DNA of 64,000 bases from Candidatus Peregrinibacteria bacterium GW2011_GWF2_43_17 (GCA_000999315.1 LCFW01000001.1:62001-126000), one strand, 5' to 3'. Shown: positions 40,214-48,967, counted from the stretch's first letter. Program-made: numbers and translations. The notes: generated by a model not told the origin, from the sequence alone.

Positions 40214-40708
40214 ATGGCTTATTCATTGAACAGAGCACAAGTTATCGGAAATCTTACTCGCGATCCTGAACTTAGAACTATCCCGAGCGGGACTGCGGTT
40301 TGCGGTTTTGCGGTTGCTACCAATGCGGTTTGGACAGATGCGAGCGGACAGAAACAAGAGAGAGCCGAGTTCCACAATATCGTTTGCTGGAGTCGAATGG
40401 CAGAAATTGCCGGACAATATCTTAAAAAAGGAAGCAAGGTTTATGTTGACGGTAGGTTGCAGACTCGCGATTGGACGGGTGATGACGGAGTTAAAAGGTA
40501 TAGAACGGAAATAGTTGCCGAGAATTTGATCATTCTGGACTCGAAAGGTGGTCATTCCGGCGCGCCAATTTCATCTTCAGAGAGGAAACAGTCCAGTATA
40601 AAAGAGGATAAGGAAGATCAGGTTGAAGATTTTGAGGATGCTAAGAAAGTTAAGAAAGCGAAAAAAGAGGTTGAGGAAGAGGTGACGGTGGATGATTTGC
40701 CGTTCTAG
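40214..40708 (+). CDS. ssb: single-stranded DNA-binding protein
   Basis: 164 aa from ATG 40214 (MAYSLNRAQVIGNLTRDPELR). The 13-residue upstream extension comes from an A-rich leader. The OB fold is clear (VCGFAVATN, QERAEFHNIVCWSRMAEIAGQYLKKGSKVYVDGRLQTRDW...TEIVAENLIIL). A charged linker ends in the acidic tail DDLPF used to bind partner proteins. It forms tetramers in replication and repair. Confidence 0.96.
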   Translation: MAYSLNRAQVIGNLTRDPELRTIPSGTAVCGFAVATNAVWTDASGQKQERAEFHNIVCWSRMAEIAGQYLKKGSKVYVDGRLQTRDWTGDDGVKRYRTEIVAENLIILDSKGGHSGAPISSSERKQSSIKEDKEDQVEDFEDAKKVKKAKKEVEEEVTVDDLPF

Positions 40709-40762
40709 AGTTACAGAAACGCTCTCTGGCTGAATCCATTAGACCATTAGGCTGTTTTATGG

Positions 40763-41080
40763 TACAATTATCTGATCCCTACTTTTCTTGGGCGTCCGGC
40801 TTGCCCATCAAAAGTTCCCTCTCTTTGCCACGGCATTCATGAGGGACAAAAAATAAAAACAAATTGGACAAAAACGCTTCACTTTTCAAGAGTAGAAGCA
40901 TAAAAAAATCCAAAATAAAAAGTGACCGGTGGCGATCCTGTCAAAAAACATTACTCGCCAAAGAACGGTAGAGGATCAAGGGCTCAAAAAACCCAGAAAG
41001 CCGGTAATAGTCCACCGCTCTTTATACACTTAAAGAGCATACGGAGGAGGTTCGCAGTAATGTGAGCCTCTTTCTTTTTG
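40763..41080 (+). ncRNA. structured RNA candidate with own promoter and intrinsic terminator
   Basis: The 410-bp gap before gmk holds no ORF. An extended -10 (TGGTACAAT, 40760-40768) gives +1 near 40775. Predicted helices in order: ACTTTT/AAAAGT with GGGC/GCCC (40781-40815); TCCCTC/GAGGGA enclosing TGCC/GGCA (40816-40846); GCTTC/GAAGC (40876-40899); ACCGG/CCGGT (40925, 41001) enclosing GATCCT/AGGATC and GGG/CCC; GCTCTTT/AAAGAGC (41017-41038). The RNA ends in a terminator, GAGGTTCGC/GTGAGCCTC plus a T-rich tail (41047-41079). It does not fit RNase P, tmRNA, 6S or SRP RNA by their conserved motifs. About 305 nt. Confidence 0.55.
41047..41079 (+). terminator. intrinsic terminator of the ncRNA candidate
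   Basis: GAGGTTCGC (41047-41055) and GTGAGCCTC (41062-41070) pair over 9 positions, three of them G-U, with a 6-nt loop. TTTCTTTTT follows. Confidence 0.75.
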
Positions 41081-41109
41081 TTGATTCCCAGGTGTCGCGG
41101 ATGTTAAAG
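41081..41109 (+). promoter_or_regulatory. gmk promoter TTGATT-17 bp-TTAAAG
   Basis: TTGATT (41081-41086) starts right after the terminator T-tract. TTAAAG (41104-41109) follows after 17 bp and the ATG at 41120 after a further 10 nt. The -10 is weak, so this is a moderate call. Confidence 0.5.
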
Positions 41110-41119
41110 TTCTCTTAGT

Positions 41120-41686
41120 ATGAAAGGAAAACTTTTTTTAATCTTGGGGTCGTCGGGGTCCGGGAAGGGCGTTGTTCTTTCCGCTTTGAGGGAGAAACAT
41201 CCCGAGTGGATTTTTCCATTGTCTTGTACTACTCGTGAAAAAAGACCTTATGAAAAAGATGGCGAGGTTTATAATTTTATATCTAAAGAAGAGTTTAAGA
41301 AGAAAATTGATAGGGGAGAGTTTCTTGAGTATGCGGTGGTGCATCAGGATAATTATTATGGAACGCTTAAGGAGCCTATTCTTGATGCATTAGGAGCTGG
41401 TAAGACAGTCGTGAGAGAGGTTGATGTTCAAGGTTTACGCTCGATAAGAGAGATTATTTTGAAAGATCAGCTTGTATCTATATTTTTGATTGTAAAATCG
41501 TGGGATGTTTTAAAGTTGCGGATTTTGGGTAGAAGCAAGATGAGTGATGAGGAGCTTGAGCGCAGGCATCAGAGTTATATGATTGAAAAAGAGTGGGAAA
41601 AAGAGTGCGACTTTGTGATTGAAAGTGTGAGTGGTGAACAGGAGACGGTGACTTCCGAAGTTGAGAAGGTGATATCGGGGGAGTAG
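41120..41686 (+). CDS. gmk: guanylate kinase
   Basis: 188 aa. Phosphorylates GMP to GDP. P-loop GSSGSGKGVVL (Gly replacing the usual Ser/Thr after Lys, as also in some Firmicutes enzymes), LSCTTREKRPYEKDGEVYNFIS for GMP binding, FLEYAVVHQDNYYGTLK, and REVDVQGL. Length is slightly short, with no omega extension. It lies between the ncRNA candidate and tRNA-Gln. Confidence 0.94.
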   Translation: MKGKLFLILGSSGSGKGVVLSALREKHPEWIFPLSCTTREKRPYEKDGEVYNFISKEEFKKKIDRGEFLEYAVVHQDNYYGTLKEPILDALGAGKTVVREVDVQGLRSIREIILKDQLVSIFLIVKSWDVLKLRILGRSKMSDEELERRHQSYMIEKEWEKECDFVIESVSGEQETVTSEVEKVISGE

Positions 41687-41733
41687 TTGAAAAAAGTCGC
41701 GTTTTCCGTTAGGATTTCCATGCTTTTTGATGT

Positions 41734-41808
41734 TGGGGAGTAGCCAAGTGGTAAGGCAGTGGACTCTGAATCCACCATTCGTAGGTTCGACCCCTACCTC
41801 CCCAGCCA
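41734..41808 (+). tRNA. tRNA-Gln (CTG)
   Basis: 75 nt with encoded CCA (41806-41808). Acceptor TGGGGAG/CTCCCCA, anticodon stem GTGGA/TCCAC with loop CTCTGAA (anticodon CTG), T-arm GTAGG-TTCGACC-CCTAC, discriminator G. Typical bacterial Gln D-arm (TAGCCAAGTGGTAAGGCA). Confidence 0.96.
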
Positions 41809-41888
41809 GTTAGGGCAGTCAGCTAATTCTATATATGCGGATTCATGGTTGCTTGGCTGTATCCAATAATGTCTCATTAAAAACTTAC

Positions 41889-43808
41889 TTATTTCATAGC
41901 TGCCGTTGTTCCCCAATCGCATGCAGTTTTTTCACGAGCCAGTTGTTCAAAAAATTCTACAGGGACTGTATGTTCAGCCCCACGACCTTCACAACCATCC
42001 GTTATGCAGGAAGCATATAAACGTGTGCCGCCCCCGGTATCGCTAAATCCAAGTATACGATCGACTGTTGGCTTGAATCCTTTCTCCGCCGTGCAAAATC
42101 CGACGGTCATTGCCTCCAAGTCACCTAAGACAGCCAATCTTTCATCTGTGCGAGCAAACCACCTTCTTCCACCCGGATAAAGTGGCAACTCATCAGGAGT
42201 ACAATAGTTGAAAGTTACATGTCTGAACAGCTGAGGATCATAGTAAGTCGTTTCACATTTTTCAGGTTCAGCGCTGTGAAATCCTTCAAAGACAATCGGG
42301 AAATGCCATTCGTCGTGACCACTTGTCCCATAAGAATAATAATGAGTACCCATATTAGGGGTAAAGCTATAGGGATTTCTAATCTGCTCACAATAAGCCG
42401 GGAAAACCAAGTCTTCATCGGCAATGTTTAATGTCGTCTCTCGTCCGCCTACATGATATGAGTGGACCACAATGGAATACGTAGGAAAATCAAAATCGAC
42501 TCCGGTACTGCGATAGATGGGAGGCTCTGTTGGAGCAAAACGATCGATATCTTGAATTGGATTATCGTCAATCAGAGCTTGCTGTGCGAAGAGTAGGCTA
42601 TCTGTCCAGGCTTCGATGGGATCAAAGGGCACATTCGCACAATTGCCATGCTCGTAGTATGTACAATCTGCATGTTCAAGTCCTTGCTGTGTGGCCTCGG
42701 CGCGTTGTTTATCGAAATGGCGCATTGCCAAGTAGTAAAAGGTCGTGCTGTACCATTCGGCCCACTTAGACCACTGCCCGGAATAAACATCACTTGAGCC
42801 ATCGGTTTCAGTTTCCCAAGTCGAGGGGTTTACTTCCAACTCAAAACGTCCATGAGGAGTATGAGGAGCTTTTAAGATGATTTCAAATTCATTCCCAACT
42901 ATGGTGGCTCCTTGAACATCCGGTGTACCCACTTGATCCAAGACCATGCTCGTTAGCCGCGTTTGAAGTTCCATAAGCATCATGATGGCTTGAAGCATGT
43001 CGTCATATTCGGCACAATTGGGAGCATATTGATCCAGTCTTTTTTGATATTCATCCAGCTTACCGCTTACCTCTTTTAAAATAGGAGTGGCTTTTTCTAA
43101 AGTATTCGGAATTTTTAATGTTTTGGAATAATGAGCGACTTCCTCTTGGGCGGTTGTCACTTCCTCAAACTGCTCGCGTTCAATTCCCAAAATTTGTGCA
43201 AAATCAAGATATTGGAAAAGCATAAACCGTTCCTCCAAAGCATCGAAATCAGTTTTGAAAGCTTCAAATTCTACCAAAGCCTGCGGATTACCTCTCAGAA
43301 CATAGGGAGCGATCGGTTTCAATTGTGTTTCAAAAAGTCGTTCCATATCAACGCGAAGACCTGTTGACGTTCGGTATCGGTAATCTTCGAGAACCTTCCG
43401 ACAGTCAGTAGGACTAAGTTCCATTCCTCGAACAATAGGAACGATCATTTCAGTAAAAATAGGATCTTTCGTAGGTTCGGTCGGAAGAATCAACGACGTG
43501 CCCCGGGCTCTGGCTTGATTGGATGTGTTTACATGGTCCCACCATTGATCTGAAAAAGAGCGATAACGCACGAGCATCCCTTGTGCTACTCCCCTTTCAC
43601 TAAAGAATCGAATTTCGGTGGTCATAGGTTCCACACGCCCTTCGCTTTCTGACAATTTAGCCAAAAAAGTTTGCAAGCGATCTGTGACTTTATCGGTTTC
43701 AGCTACAAAAGAGATGGCCTCAGTTGTTTGTTCTTGATTACCCATTGCAAGAGCGGGTGGTAATAGACTGGTAGCTGCAAGGCCTAAAGCTAAGGGTCGT
43801 AAAGACAT
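41889..43808 (-). CDS. large exported protein of unknown function
   Basis: 639 aa. Signal peptide MSLRPLALGLAATSLLPPALA, then a mature protein with a helical first half (KVTDRLQTFLAKLSESEG..., ETQLKPIAPYVLRG...). The second half is Tyr/His/Cys-rich and beta-like (CTYYEHGNCANVPFDP, GTHYYSYGTSGHDEWHFPIVFEGFHSAEPEKC). About ten Cys suggest disulfides. No family recognised. Codon use is visibly more even (more C-ending and CGA/CGT codons, fewer GAT/TTT runs) than in neighbours, and it lies next to tRNA-Gln, so recent acquisition is likely. No att duplication of the tRNA end is seen. Confidence 0.75.
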   Translation of the reverse strand: MSLRPLALGLAATSLLPPALAMGNQEQTTEAISFVAETDKVTDRLQTFLAKLSESEGRVEPMTTEIRFFSERGVAQGMLVRYRSFSDQWWDHVNTSNQARARGTSLILPTEPTKDPIFTEMIVPIVRGMELSPTDCRKVLEDYRYRTSTGLRVDMERLFETQLKPIAPYVLRGNPQALVEFEAFKTDFDALEERFMLFQYLDFAQILGIEREQFEEVTTAQEEVAHYSKTLKIPNTLEKATPILKEVSGKLDEYQKRLDQYAPNCAEYDDMLQAIMMLMELQTRLTSMVLDQVGTPDVQGATIVGNEFEIILKAPHTPHGRFELEVNPSTWETETDGSSDVYSGQWSKWAEWYSTTFYYLAMRHFDKQRAEATQQGLEHADCTYYEHGNCANVPFDPIEAWTDSLLFAQQALIDDNPIQDIDRFAPTEPPIYRSTGVDFDFPTYSIVVHSYHVGGRETTLNIADEDLVFPAYCEQIRNPYSFTPNMGTHYYSYGTSGHDEWHFPIVFEGFHSAEPEKCETTYYDPQLFRHVTFNYCTPDELPLYPGGRRWFARTDERLAVLGDLEAMTVGFCTAEKGFKPTVDRILGFSDTGGGTRLYASCITDGCEGRGAEHTVPVEFFEQLAREKTACDWGTTAAMK

Positions 43809-43914
43809 TGATCAAAGTTAAAAATAGGGTATTAATTTAGCATGTTTTACAAAAAATGTCCAAAGGATTGGGAGCTTCATTGATAGATCGGTGATAGCGA
43901 AGCAAACGGCTATT

Positions 43915-45657
43915 TTATAGCACTTCCTTATCCGGAGGTGGTACGATTGTGAGCCAACTTTCTTGTTCGGAGAGCTGTCTTTCAAGATTTGCGATTCCGG
44001 TCGGATTTGTTGTGGCTTTTAACCTTGCGCGCATCTCCTTTTGCGCCTTGCCGGATTTGACAGCCATGATTGCTTGAAATATTTCCATACTGACGGGGCC
44101 TCTGCAGTCTTCGCCTTCGTGGGAGATTTTGATTAACTCGCCATCTTCATGGATTTCATTTGTTTCCGGATCTACCGAGCCCACTTGAATTTCGTGTATC
44201 GGAGCGATTGCGGCGGCGGTGCCGACTGCGACAGCTTCCATATCTCCTTCTTTTGTCATTGAGGCCAGTTCATTCGGCGATATATCTCGTTCTTCCACTG
44301 TCCATCCTTTTTCTCGCGCCAAATCCAATATTGTTCTCCTCGTTATGCTGTTTAAAAGTGTTCCATGTGCGAGAGATGGCGTGATGATTCGGTGTTTTCC
44401 GTCGGGGCTTCTTTTGATAAATATGACGCTGGATGCGTTTGTTTCTTCGATTCTATCTCCGGCGGAGTTGGTGAAAATTACGCCGGCCATGCCTTTCTTT
44501 CCGGCTTTTCCTATCAAATCTATTGTTCCCGAGTAGTGACCATCTGCTTTAAGTTTTCCGGCGTTTCCGCCTTCCGCGACTCTTGCTCTTCCCTTTGCCA
44601 TGAAGAATTTTTTTCTGCCGCGAGTGAAATAACTTTCGGCACTGCCTATCGGAATTGCGCACATCAGAAGCGTGAATCTTCCGGAATTGCCGACTTTTAA
44701 TTGCGGACCGTGATCGAACCAATCTGGTCTAACGTACAATCTTCCTTTCCCCGCGGGAGGGATGTAAGCCCAGTTCGCTTGAATTGTTTCCATAACCATT
44801 TTTTCGAAAAGAGCGTATGGGATTTTGGGCATTCCAAGCCATTCTCCGCCTTGAGACATTCTGTTCCAGTGTTCTTTCAGTCTGAAAACCGTTACTTCAC
44901 CATCATCATTCATTTCGACTCCGATACCTTCGAAAAGTCCCGTTCCGTATTGTTTGATCTGTTCGAGCGGGTTGCAGGCGTAATCCATGTTCGGGACTAC
45001 GACTTCGCCGTCCCAATCTCCATTGGGTTTTTCTATTTTTTCTCCTGTTGCAGGATCGCTATCCGCCGTGTCGCACGTTGCGATTACGAGGTGACTTGTT
45101 CTTGAGTAAAAAGGTCCGAATCCCAAAGCGTCGGCTTCCGCCGCGTCTACCATTTCTTGCGGATCCATTGGTTTTCTGAATCCTGCGGCGTGCATATTTC
45201 TCGGCATTCTTACCAAAGCGATGAAGCGACCTTCTTCATTAACCGGTTCCGATTCTCCGATTGTATTCCACGGATATATCGGCGTGCCGAATCTGTCGAA
45301 GGCATCTTTTCTTATTGTAGGGACCCATCCACGAGCGAACAATTCAGGTGCCAATTGTCTGAAAATTGGCAAAGTATCCATTGAAAATGTTTCTATTTTT
45401 CTTGGGTCTGTACCTAAAACCGCTTTTGCGATTCTTGCCATTATTCCCCCGCGTTCATTTGTGCCGAGAGCAGGGAAAGATTCGAATCTGTTTGTCGTAG
45501 TGTCCGTTGCAGGGTCGTATTCATGTATCATTCTTTCACTGTCGTTTAGTATTCTATTTGTCGCTCTTCTGTCTGGATTTATTCCTCTTTGTTCGTCTGT
45601 CAACGGAGTTGGTATGTCCAATGTGGCGGGGCGATTGATGTGGTCGGATGGTTCCAT
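43915..45657 (-). CDS. branched-chain-aminotransferase-family protein with long N-terminal extension
   Basis: 580 aa. The C-terminal 350 residues form a class IV PLP aminotransferase of BCAT group II: YGTGLFEGIGVEMNDDGEVTVFRLKEHWNRM, GRLYVRPDWFDHGP, the PLP-Lys region VAEGGNAGKLKADGHYSG, and TNASSVIFI plus TLLNSITRRTILDLA. The usual size is about 300-360 aa. The first 200 residues (ERMIHEYDPATDTTTNRF...IETFSMDTLPIFRQLAPELFARGWVPTI...) match nothing I know. It probably transaminates Val, Leu or Ile, or glutamate partners, but the extension argues for a specialised role. Confidence 0.85.
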   Translation of the reverse strand: MEPSDHINRPATLDIPTPLTDEQRGINPDRRATNRILNDSERMIHEYDPATDTTTNRFESFPALGTNERGGIMARIAKAVLGTDPRKIETFSMDTLPIFRQLAPELFARGWVPTIRKDAFDRFGTPIYPWNTIGESEPVNEEGRFIALVRMPRNMHAAGFRKPMDPQEMVDAAEADALGFGPFYSRTSHLVIATCDTADSDPATGEKIEKPNGDWDGEVVVPNMDYACNPLEQIKQYGTGLFEGIGVEMNDDGEVTVFRLKEHWNRMSQGGEWLGMPKIPYALFEKMVMETIQANWAYIPPAGKGRLYVRPDWFDHGPQLKVGNSGRFTLLMCAIPIGSAESYFTRGRKKFFMAKGRARVAEGGNAGKLKADGHYSGTIDLIGKAGKKGMAGVIFTNSAGDRIEETNASSVIFIKRSPDGKHRIITPSLAHGTLLNSITRRTILDLAREKGWTVEERDISPNELASMTKEGDMEAVAVGTAAAIAPIHEIQVGSVDPETNEIHEDGELIKISHEGEDCRGPVSMEIFQAIMAVKSGKAQKEMRARLKATTNPTGIANLERQLSEQESWLTIVPPPDKEVL

Positions 45658-45774
45658 ATTTTTGATTTAAAAAATAGGGGGTTATAATATCCGTGAATTT
45701 GTTGGTGAGTCAAGGTATTGGTTATATAATGATTGGTGAGGTTTTCGTAAAAGTGTTCTTTTATCCTTTACAAT

Positions 45775-45888
45775 ATGGATTATTTAATTGGTATCGGGAT
45801 TATGGTCGCATTTTTTGCGCTTTTGACTTTTTTCGGCAAAAAAAGAATTAAACAGGGGAAGGCGGAGAAGCATTGGAAGGATTACTAA
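45775..45888 (+). CDS. small single-pass membrane protein (37 aa)
   Basis: ATG-initiated frame reading MDYLIGIGIMVAFFALLTFF, then a basic tail GKKRIKQGKAEKHWKDY. One transmembrane helix with a positive C-terminus suggests an inside-facing tail. It sits 9 bp before the DedA gene. A TACAAT box directly abuts the ATG, which argues against transcription of the full frame from that site. A start at Met10 is possible. Confidence 0.4.
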   Translation: MDYLIGIGIMVAFFALLTFFGKKRIKQGKAEKHWKDY

Positions 45889-45897
45889 AAATTTGTC

Positions 45898-46470
45898 ATG
45901 ATTGAATCTTTTCTGGATATTTTTCGGTCTTGTCCTCCACTTCTATTTTTCATAGGGTCGGTTTTGGGTGGGGAAGAGGTGATTCTGACTTTTGCGTTCA
46001 TGGTTGCGCAAGGGTTTGCGACCGAGATAGATTTGTTTATTTATTGTTATTTGGGGACATTGTTTTCGGATATATGCTGGTTTTTATCGGGGAGGCATTA
46101 TTTCAAGAAGCTCTCTTTTTTCGAAAAGTTGTCGGTGAAATATAATCGTATCGTGAGGTTTCTCAAGAAGGTTTCCGGGCGTCCGTTTGTTCTTTTATTT
46201 ATTACGAAATTCATTTACGGGACGCGAATTTTTACCATTATTTATGTCGGGCTCGAAGGGCTGAAATTATCGAAATTTATCCTTTATAATATATTCGTGA
46301 TTTCGGCTTGGTTGCCTGTGGTTTTGGCTGTCGGATGGCTTGCCGGCAGGGGAATGTCGGGTGTTGTAAATATTTATGAAAATACGGGGCTTGCGCTTTT
46401 GGGTATTTTGGTATTTATTATCGTTACTGTTTTGATAAGGAGTTTTATCAGTAAGAAAGCCATTAAATGA
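45898..46470 (+). CDS. DedA/SNARE-associated family membrane protein
   Basis: 190 aa, four to five helices. GGEEVILTFAFMVAQG near the start and GRPFVLLFITKFIYGTRIFTIIYVGLEGLKLSKFILYN in the middle are the re-entrant-loop and Arg motifs of DedA proteins. These act as undecaprenyl-phosphate or lipid flippases/recyclers. It overlaps the glycosyltransferase gene by 4 bp (ATGA), linking it to envelope polymer synthesis. Confidence 0.87.
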   Translation: MIESFLDIFRSCPPLLFFIGSVLGGEEVILTFAFMVAQGFATEIDLFIYCYLGTLFSDICWFLSGRHYFKKLSFFEKLSVKYNRIVRFLKKVSGRPFVLLFITKFIYGTRIFTIIYVGLEGLKLSKFILYNIFVISAWLPVVLAVGWLAGRGMSGVVNIYENTGLALLGILVFIIVTVLIRSFISKKAIK

Positions 46471-47408
46471 AGAAAACAGCGGCTATTGTACCCGCTTATA
46501 ATGAAGCTACTCGAATAGGCAAGGTGCTTGAAGTTTTGATTAAGACAAAAGGATTGGACGAGATAATAGTTATAGATGACGGTTCCGCCGATGATACTTT
46601 CGAAGAGGCAAAAAAATTTCCCGTCAGATGTTTTAGAAATGAAAAAAACATTGGCAAGGCGGCGACTATGCAAAGAGGAGTGGATTTGACTTCTGCCGAA
46701 TGTTTTTTCTTTTGCGATGCGGATTTGAGGGGGCTCCGCCCCGAAATAATAGAAGAAACGATTAAGCCTGTTGCGAGCGGTAGAACGGATATGTTTATTG
46801 CCGTTAGGGCCCATGCGAGTCATAGGTATATTAAATCCGTAGGTTTATTGTCCGGGGAGAGGGTTCTTACTCGTGAACTTTGGGACATGACGCCGAGTTT
46901 TTATAAATACAGATTCAGGATTGAGTTCGGGCTTAACAGGTTTGCTGAATTTTATGGAAAAGGTTTTGATTACAAAGTCTTTGAGAATTATTATTGTACG
47001 CTTAAAGAGGTTAAGTATGGTTTTTGGAAAGGGTTTTCGAGGAGGATGTGGATGTATTTTGATATCTTGAGTGCGTATTTGTTTTTTTATCTTTTGCATG
47101 TGCCGAAAACGGTTAAACTTTTCAGAAGATATATTATCGGGTCGTTTTGTTCGCTTTTGATGTTTTTGATGGGTACGTTTTTTATATTTACCGCTACGAA
47201 AAAAGGGTATTGGCTCGTGATTGGATTTATAAGGAGGGAATTGTTGGAAGATCCGAATGCTTCATTATCTTTGTTTGTGTTGCGTCATTTGAGAGATTTT
47301 ACGATAAATATTTCCGTCGTTTTGGCGATTGTGTTCTTGGTGCTTGGAACGGGAATATTGCTTCTGAATTTGTTAAAAATCTTCTGGTTGAGGCGACTGA
47401 AAGCGTAA
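46467..47408 (+). CDS. family 2 glycosyltransferase with C-terminal membrane helices
   Basis: 313 aa. GT-A fold: VPAYNEATRIGKVLEVLI, IIVIDDGSADDTFEEA, NIGKAATMQRGVDLT, and the metal motif FCDADLRGL (DxD-like D-A-D). Two hydrophobic segments follow residue 200 (SAYLFFYLLHV, FCSLLMFLMGTFFIF) and one is at the C-terminus. It resembles polyprenyl-phosphate mannosyl/glucosyl transferases. Coupled to the DedA gene by an ATGA overlap. Confidence 0.9.
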   Translation: MKKTAAIVPAYNEATRIGKVLEVLIKTKGLDEIIVIDDGSADDTFEEAKKFPVRCFRNEKNIGKAATMQRGVDLTSAECFFFCDADLRGLRPEIIEETIKPVASGRTDMFIAVRAHASHRYIKSVGLLSGERVLTRELWDMTPSFYKYRFRIEFGLNRFAEFYGKGFDYKVFENYYCTLKEVKYGFWKGFSRRMWMYFDILSAYLFFYLLHVPKTVKLFRRYIIGSFCSLLMFLMGTFFIFTATKKGYWLVIGFIRRELLEDPNASLSLFVLRHLRDFTINISVVLAIVFLVLGTGILLLNLLKIFWLRRLKA

Positions 47409-47425
47409 GTTAGTGTGCACAGGCT

Positions 47426-48907
47426 CTAGGCGCTAAGTTTTTTGATTGTTTCGATCGTTAGCATTGTATTTGCTCCCGTTGCTCCGTATGGGCAACATAT
47501 TTTGTCTGTTGTTTCGGCCCATGCGGTTCCGCCCATATCGAGGTGGGCGAATGGTGTGTTTTTGACGAAAGCTTTTAAGAATGCGCCGCCCATGATTACG
47601 CCGGCGCGGATATTTACGTGTTTCGATGAATTTGTGATGTCGGAGATCGTGCCTTTTACTTTTTCGCAATAATCTTCGTAAAGAGGAAGTTCCCAAACCG
47701 GTTCGTCAACTTCTTTGGCTGACTCTTCGATGGCTTTCTTGAGGGTTTTGTCGGTTACCATGAATGGTGTTATGTCGTAGCCGAGCGCTACAGTTGCCGC
47801 ACCTGTTAGCGTCGCGATTGAAATTATGTGCGATGGTTTCAATTCTTTTTCCGTGTAAGCGATAGTGTCTGCGAGAATCATTCTGCCTTCGGCGTCCGTG
47901 TTAAGTATTTCTATGGTTTTTCCGTTGTATGCGGTAATGATGTCACCCGGGCGGATTGACTTTGAGCCTATGAGGTTTTCAGCGAGGCCGAGTACGCCTA
48001 TGACGTGACCCTTGAAGTTGTTTTGCGAAAGCCATCTGATGATTCCAAGAACCGTGCATGCGCCGGCTTTGTCCAAGTGCATTGTTTCGATGTGGCCGGT
48101 CGGTTTAAGGTTTAGCCCGCCGCTATCGAAAGTTATACCTTTGCCGATAATGGCGATCGGTTTTGTGTTCGGCTTCGGATCGTTTTTGTATTCGAGAGTT
48201 ACGATGTACGGACCGTCTTGGCTGCTTTTGCCGATTGCCATGAGTGCGCCCATTCCCATTTTTTCGAGCTTGGAGCGATCGAGAATGTTGATTTTTATAT
48301 TTTTAAATTCTTTCGCGATTTTTTTCGCGGTTTCGACCATGTTTTTTGGGCCCATGTCGTTTGATGTCGTGTTGACGAGATCTCTTGTGTAGATTGTCGC
48401 CCCTACCATTGTTTGAAGTTCCGTTGCTTTGGCGGCGAGAGCTTTTGCGTTTTTATCACATATGGTTACCGACGTCAGTTTGTGACCTTTTTTCTTCGGA
48501 TTTGTTATGTATTTGTCAAATTTATATCCTTTTAAAATCATTGCTGCCGCAAGCCAAACGCCCTCGTCGTTTTTCGTATTTATTATCGCGATCGTTTTAG
48601 ATTTAGTCTTTTCAATGGGTTGGGCAAGCATGGATCCCGCTTTTTTGATTTTGTGCAGGTCGCATTTTTTTTCATCCCCGAGTCCGATTAATATTGCGAT
48701 TTTATATTTGCCGTTTTTTTGATTGCAAAGCATTAATGTTTGTCCGAATCCGCCTTCAAAAATTTTCCTGTCGATTGCGCTTGTCGTTTCTTGCAAATTG
48801 CATTTCGACAGGTGCTTTTTGATTTCCGCAAGTATGGTTTTCGATTTGTAAATGGGTAAAATCAGCATATCCGCCGATTCGATTTTTACTGATGTTTTGA
48901 ATAACAT
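47426..48907 (-). CDS. pepA: leucyl aminopeptidase (M17, cytosol aminopeptidase)
   Basis: 493 aa. Removes N-terminal residues from peptides, with two catalytic metals. IGKGITFDSGGLNLKPTGHIETMHLDKAGACTVLG (Lys/Asp ligands), the family signature NTDAEGRMILADTIAY, GAATVALG and HLDMGGTAWA are intact. The N-terminal macro-like domain is present. Length is normal. Confidence 0.95.
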   Translation of the reverse strand: MLFKTSVKIESADMLILPIYKSKTILAEIKKHLSKCNLQETTSAIDRKIFEGGFGQTLMLCNQKNGKYKIAILIGLGDEKKCDLHKIKKAGSMLAQPIEKTKSKTIAIINTKNDEGVWLAAAMILKGYKFDKYITNPKKKGHKLTSVTICDKNAKALAAKATELQTMVGATIYTRDLVNTTSNDMGPKNMVETAKKIAKEFKNIKINILDRSKLEKMGMGALMAIGKSSQDGPYIVTLEYKNDPKPNTKPIAIIGKGITFDSGGLNLKPTGHIETMHLDKAGACTVLGIIRWLSQNNFKGHVIGVLGLAENLIGSKSIRPGDIITAYNGKTIEILNTDAEGRMILADTIAYTEKELKPSHIISIATLTGAATVALGYDITPFMVTDKTLKKAIEESAKEVDEPVWELPLYEDYCEKVKGTISDITNSSKHVNIRAGVIMGGAFLKAFVKNTPFAHLDMGGTAWAETTDKICCPYGATGANTMLTIETIKKLSA

Positions 48908-48967
48908 GGTAATGTGTAAAATTAGTAGTATGGAAAATATACGACTTTATTATCGGGTTCCGCAAGT

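Noticed and set aside
40763-41080. tmRNA, RNase P RNA, 6S RNA or SRP RNA as identity of the ncRNA candidate
   Set aside because: No tRNA-like ends or CCA, no GAGGAAAGTCC/ACAGAA pair, no GGAAGGAAGCAGCC-type SRP core and no long central-bubble hairpin. A covariance search would decide.
41734-43914. Integrated element bounded by att repeats of the tRNA-Gln 3' end
   Set aside because: No second copy of the tRNA end was found downstream of the exported-protein gene, and no integrase is present.
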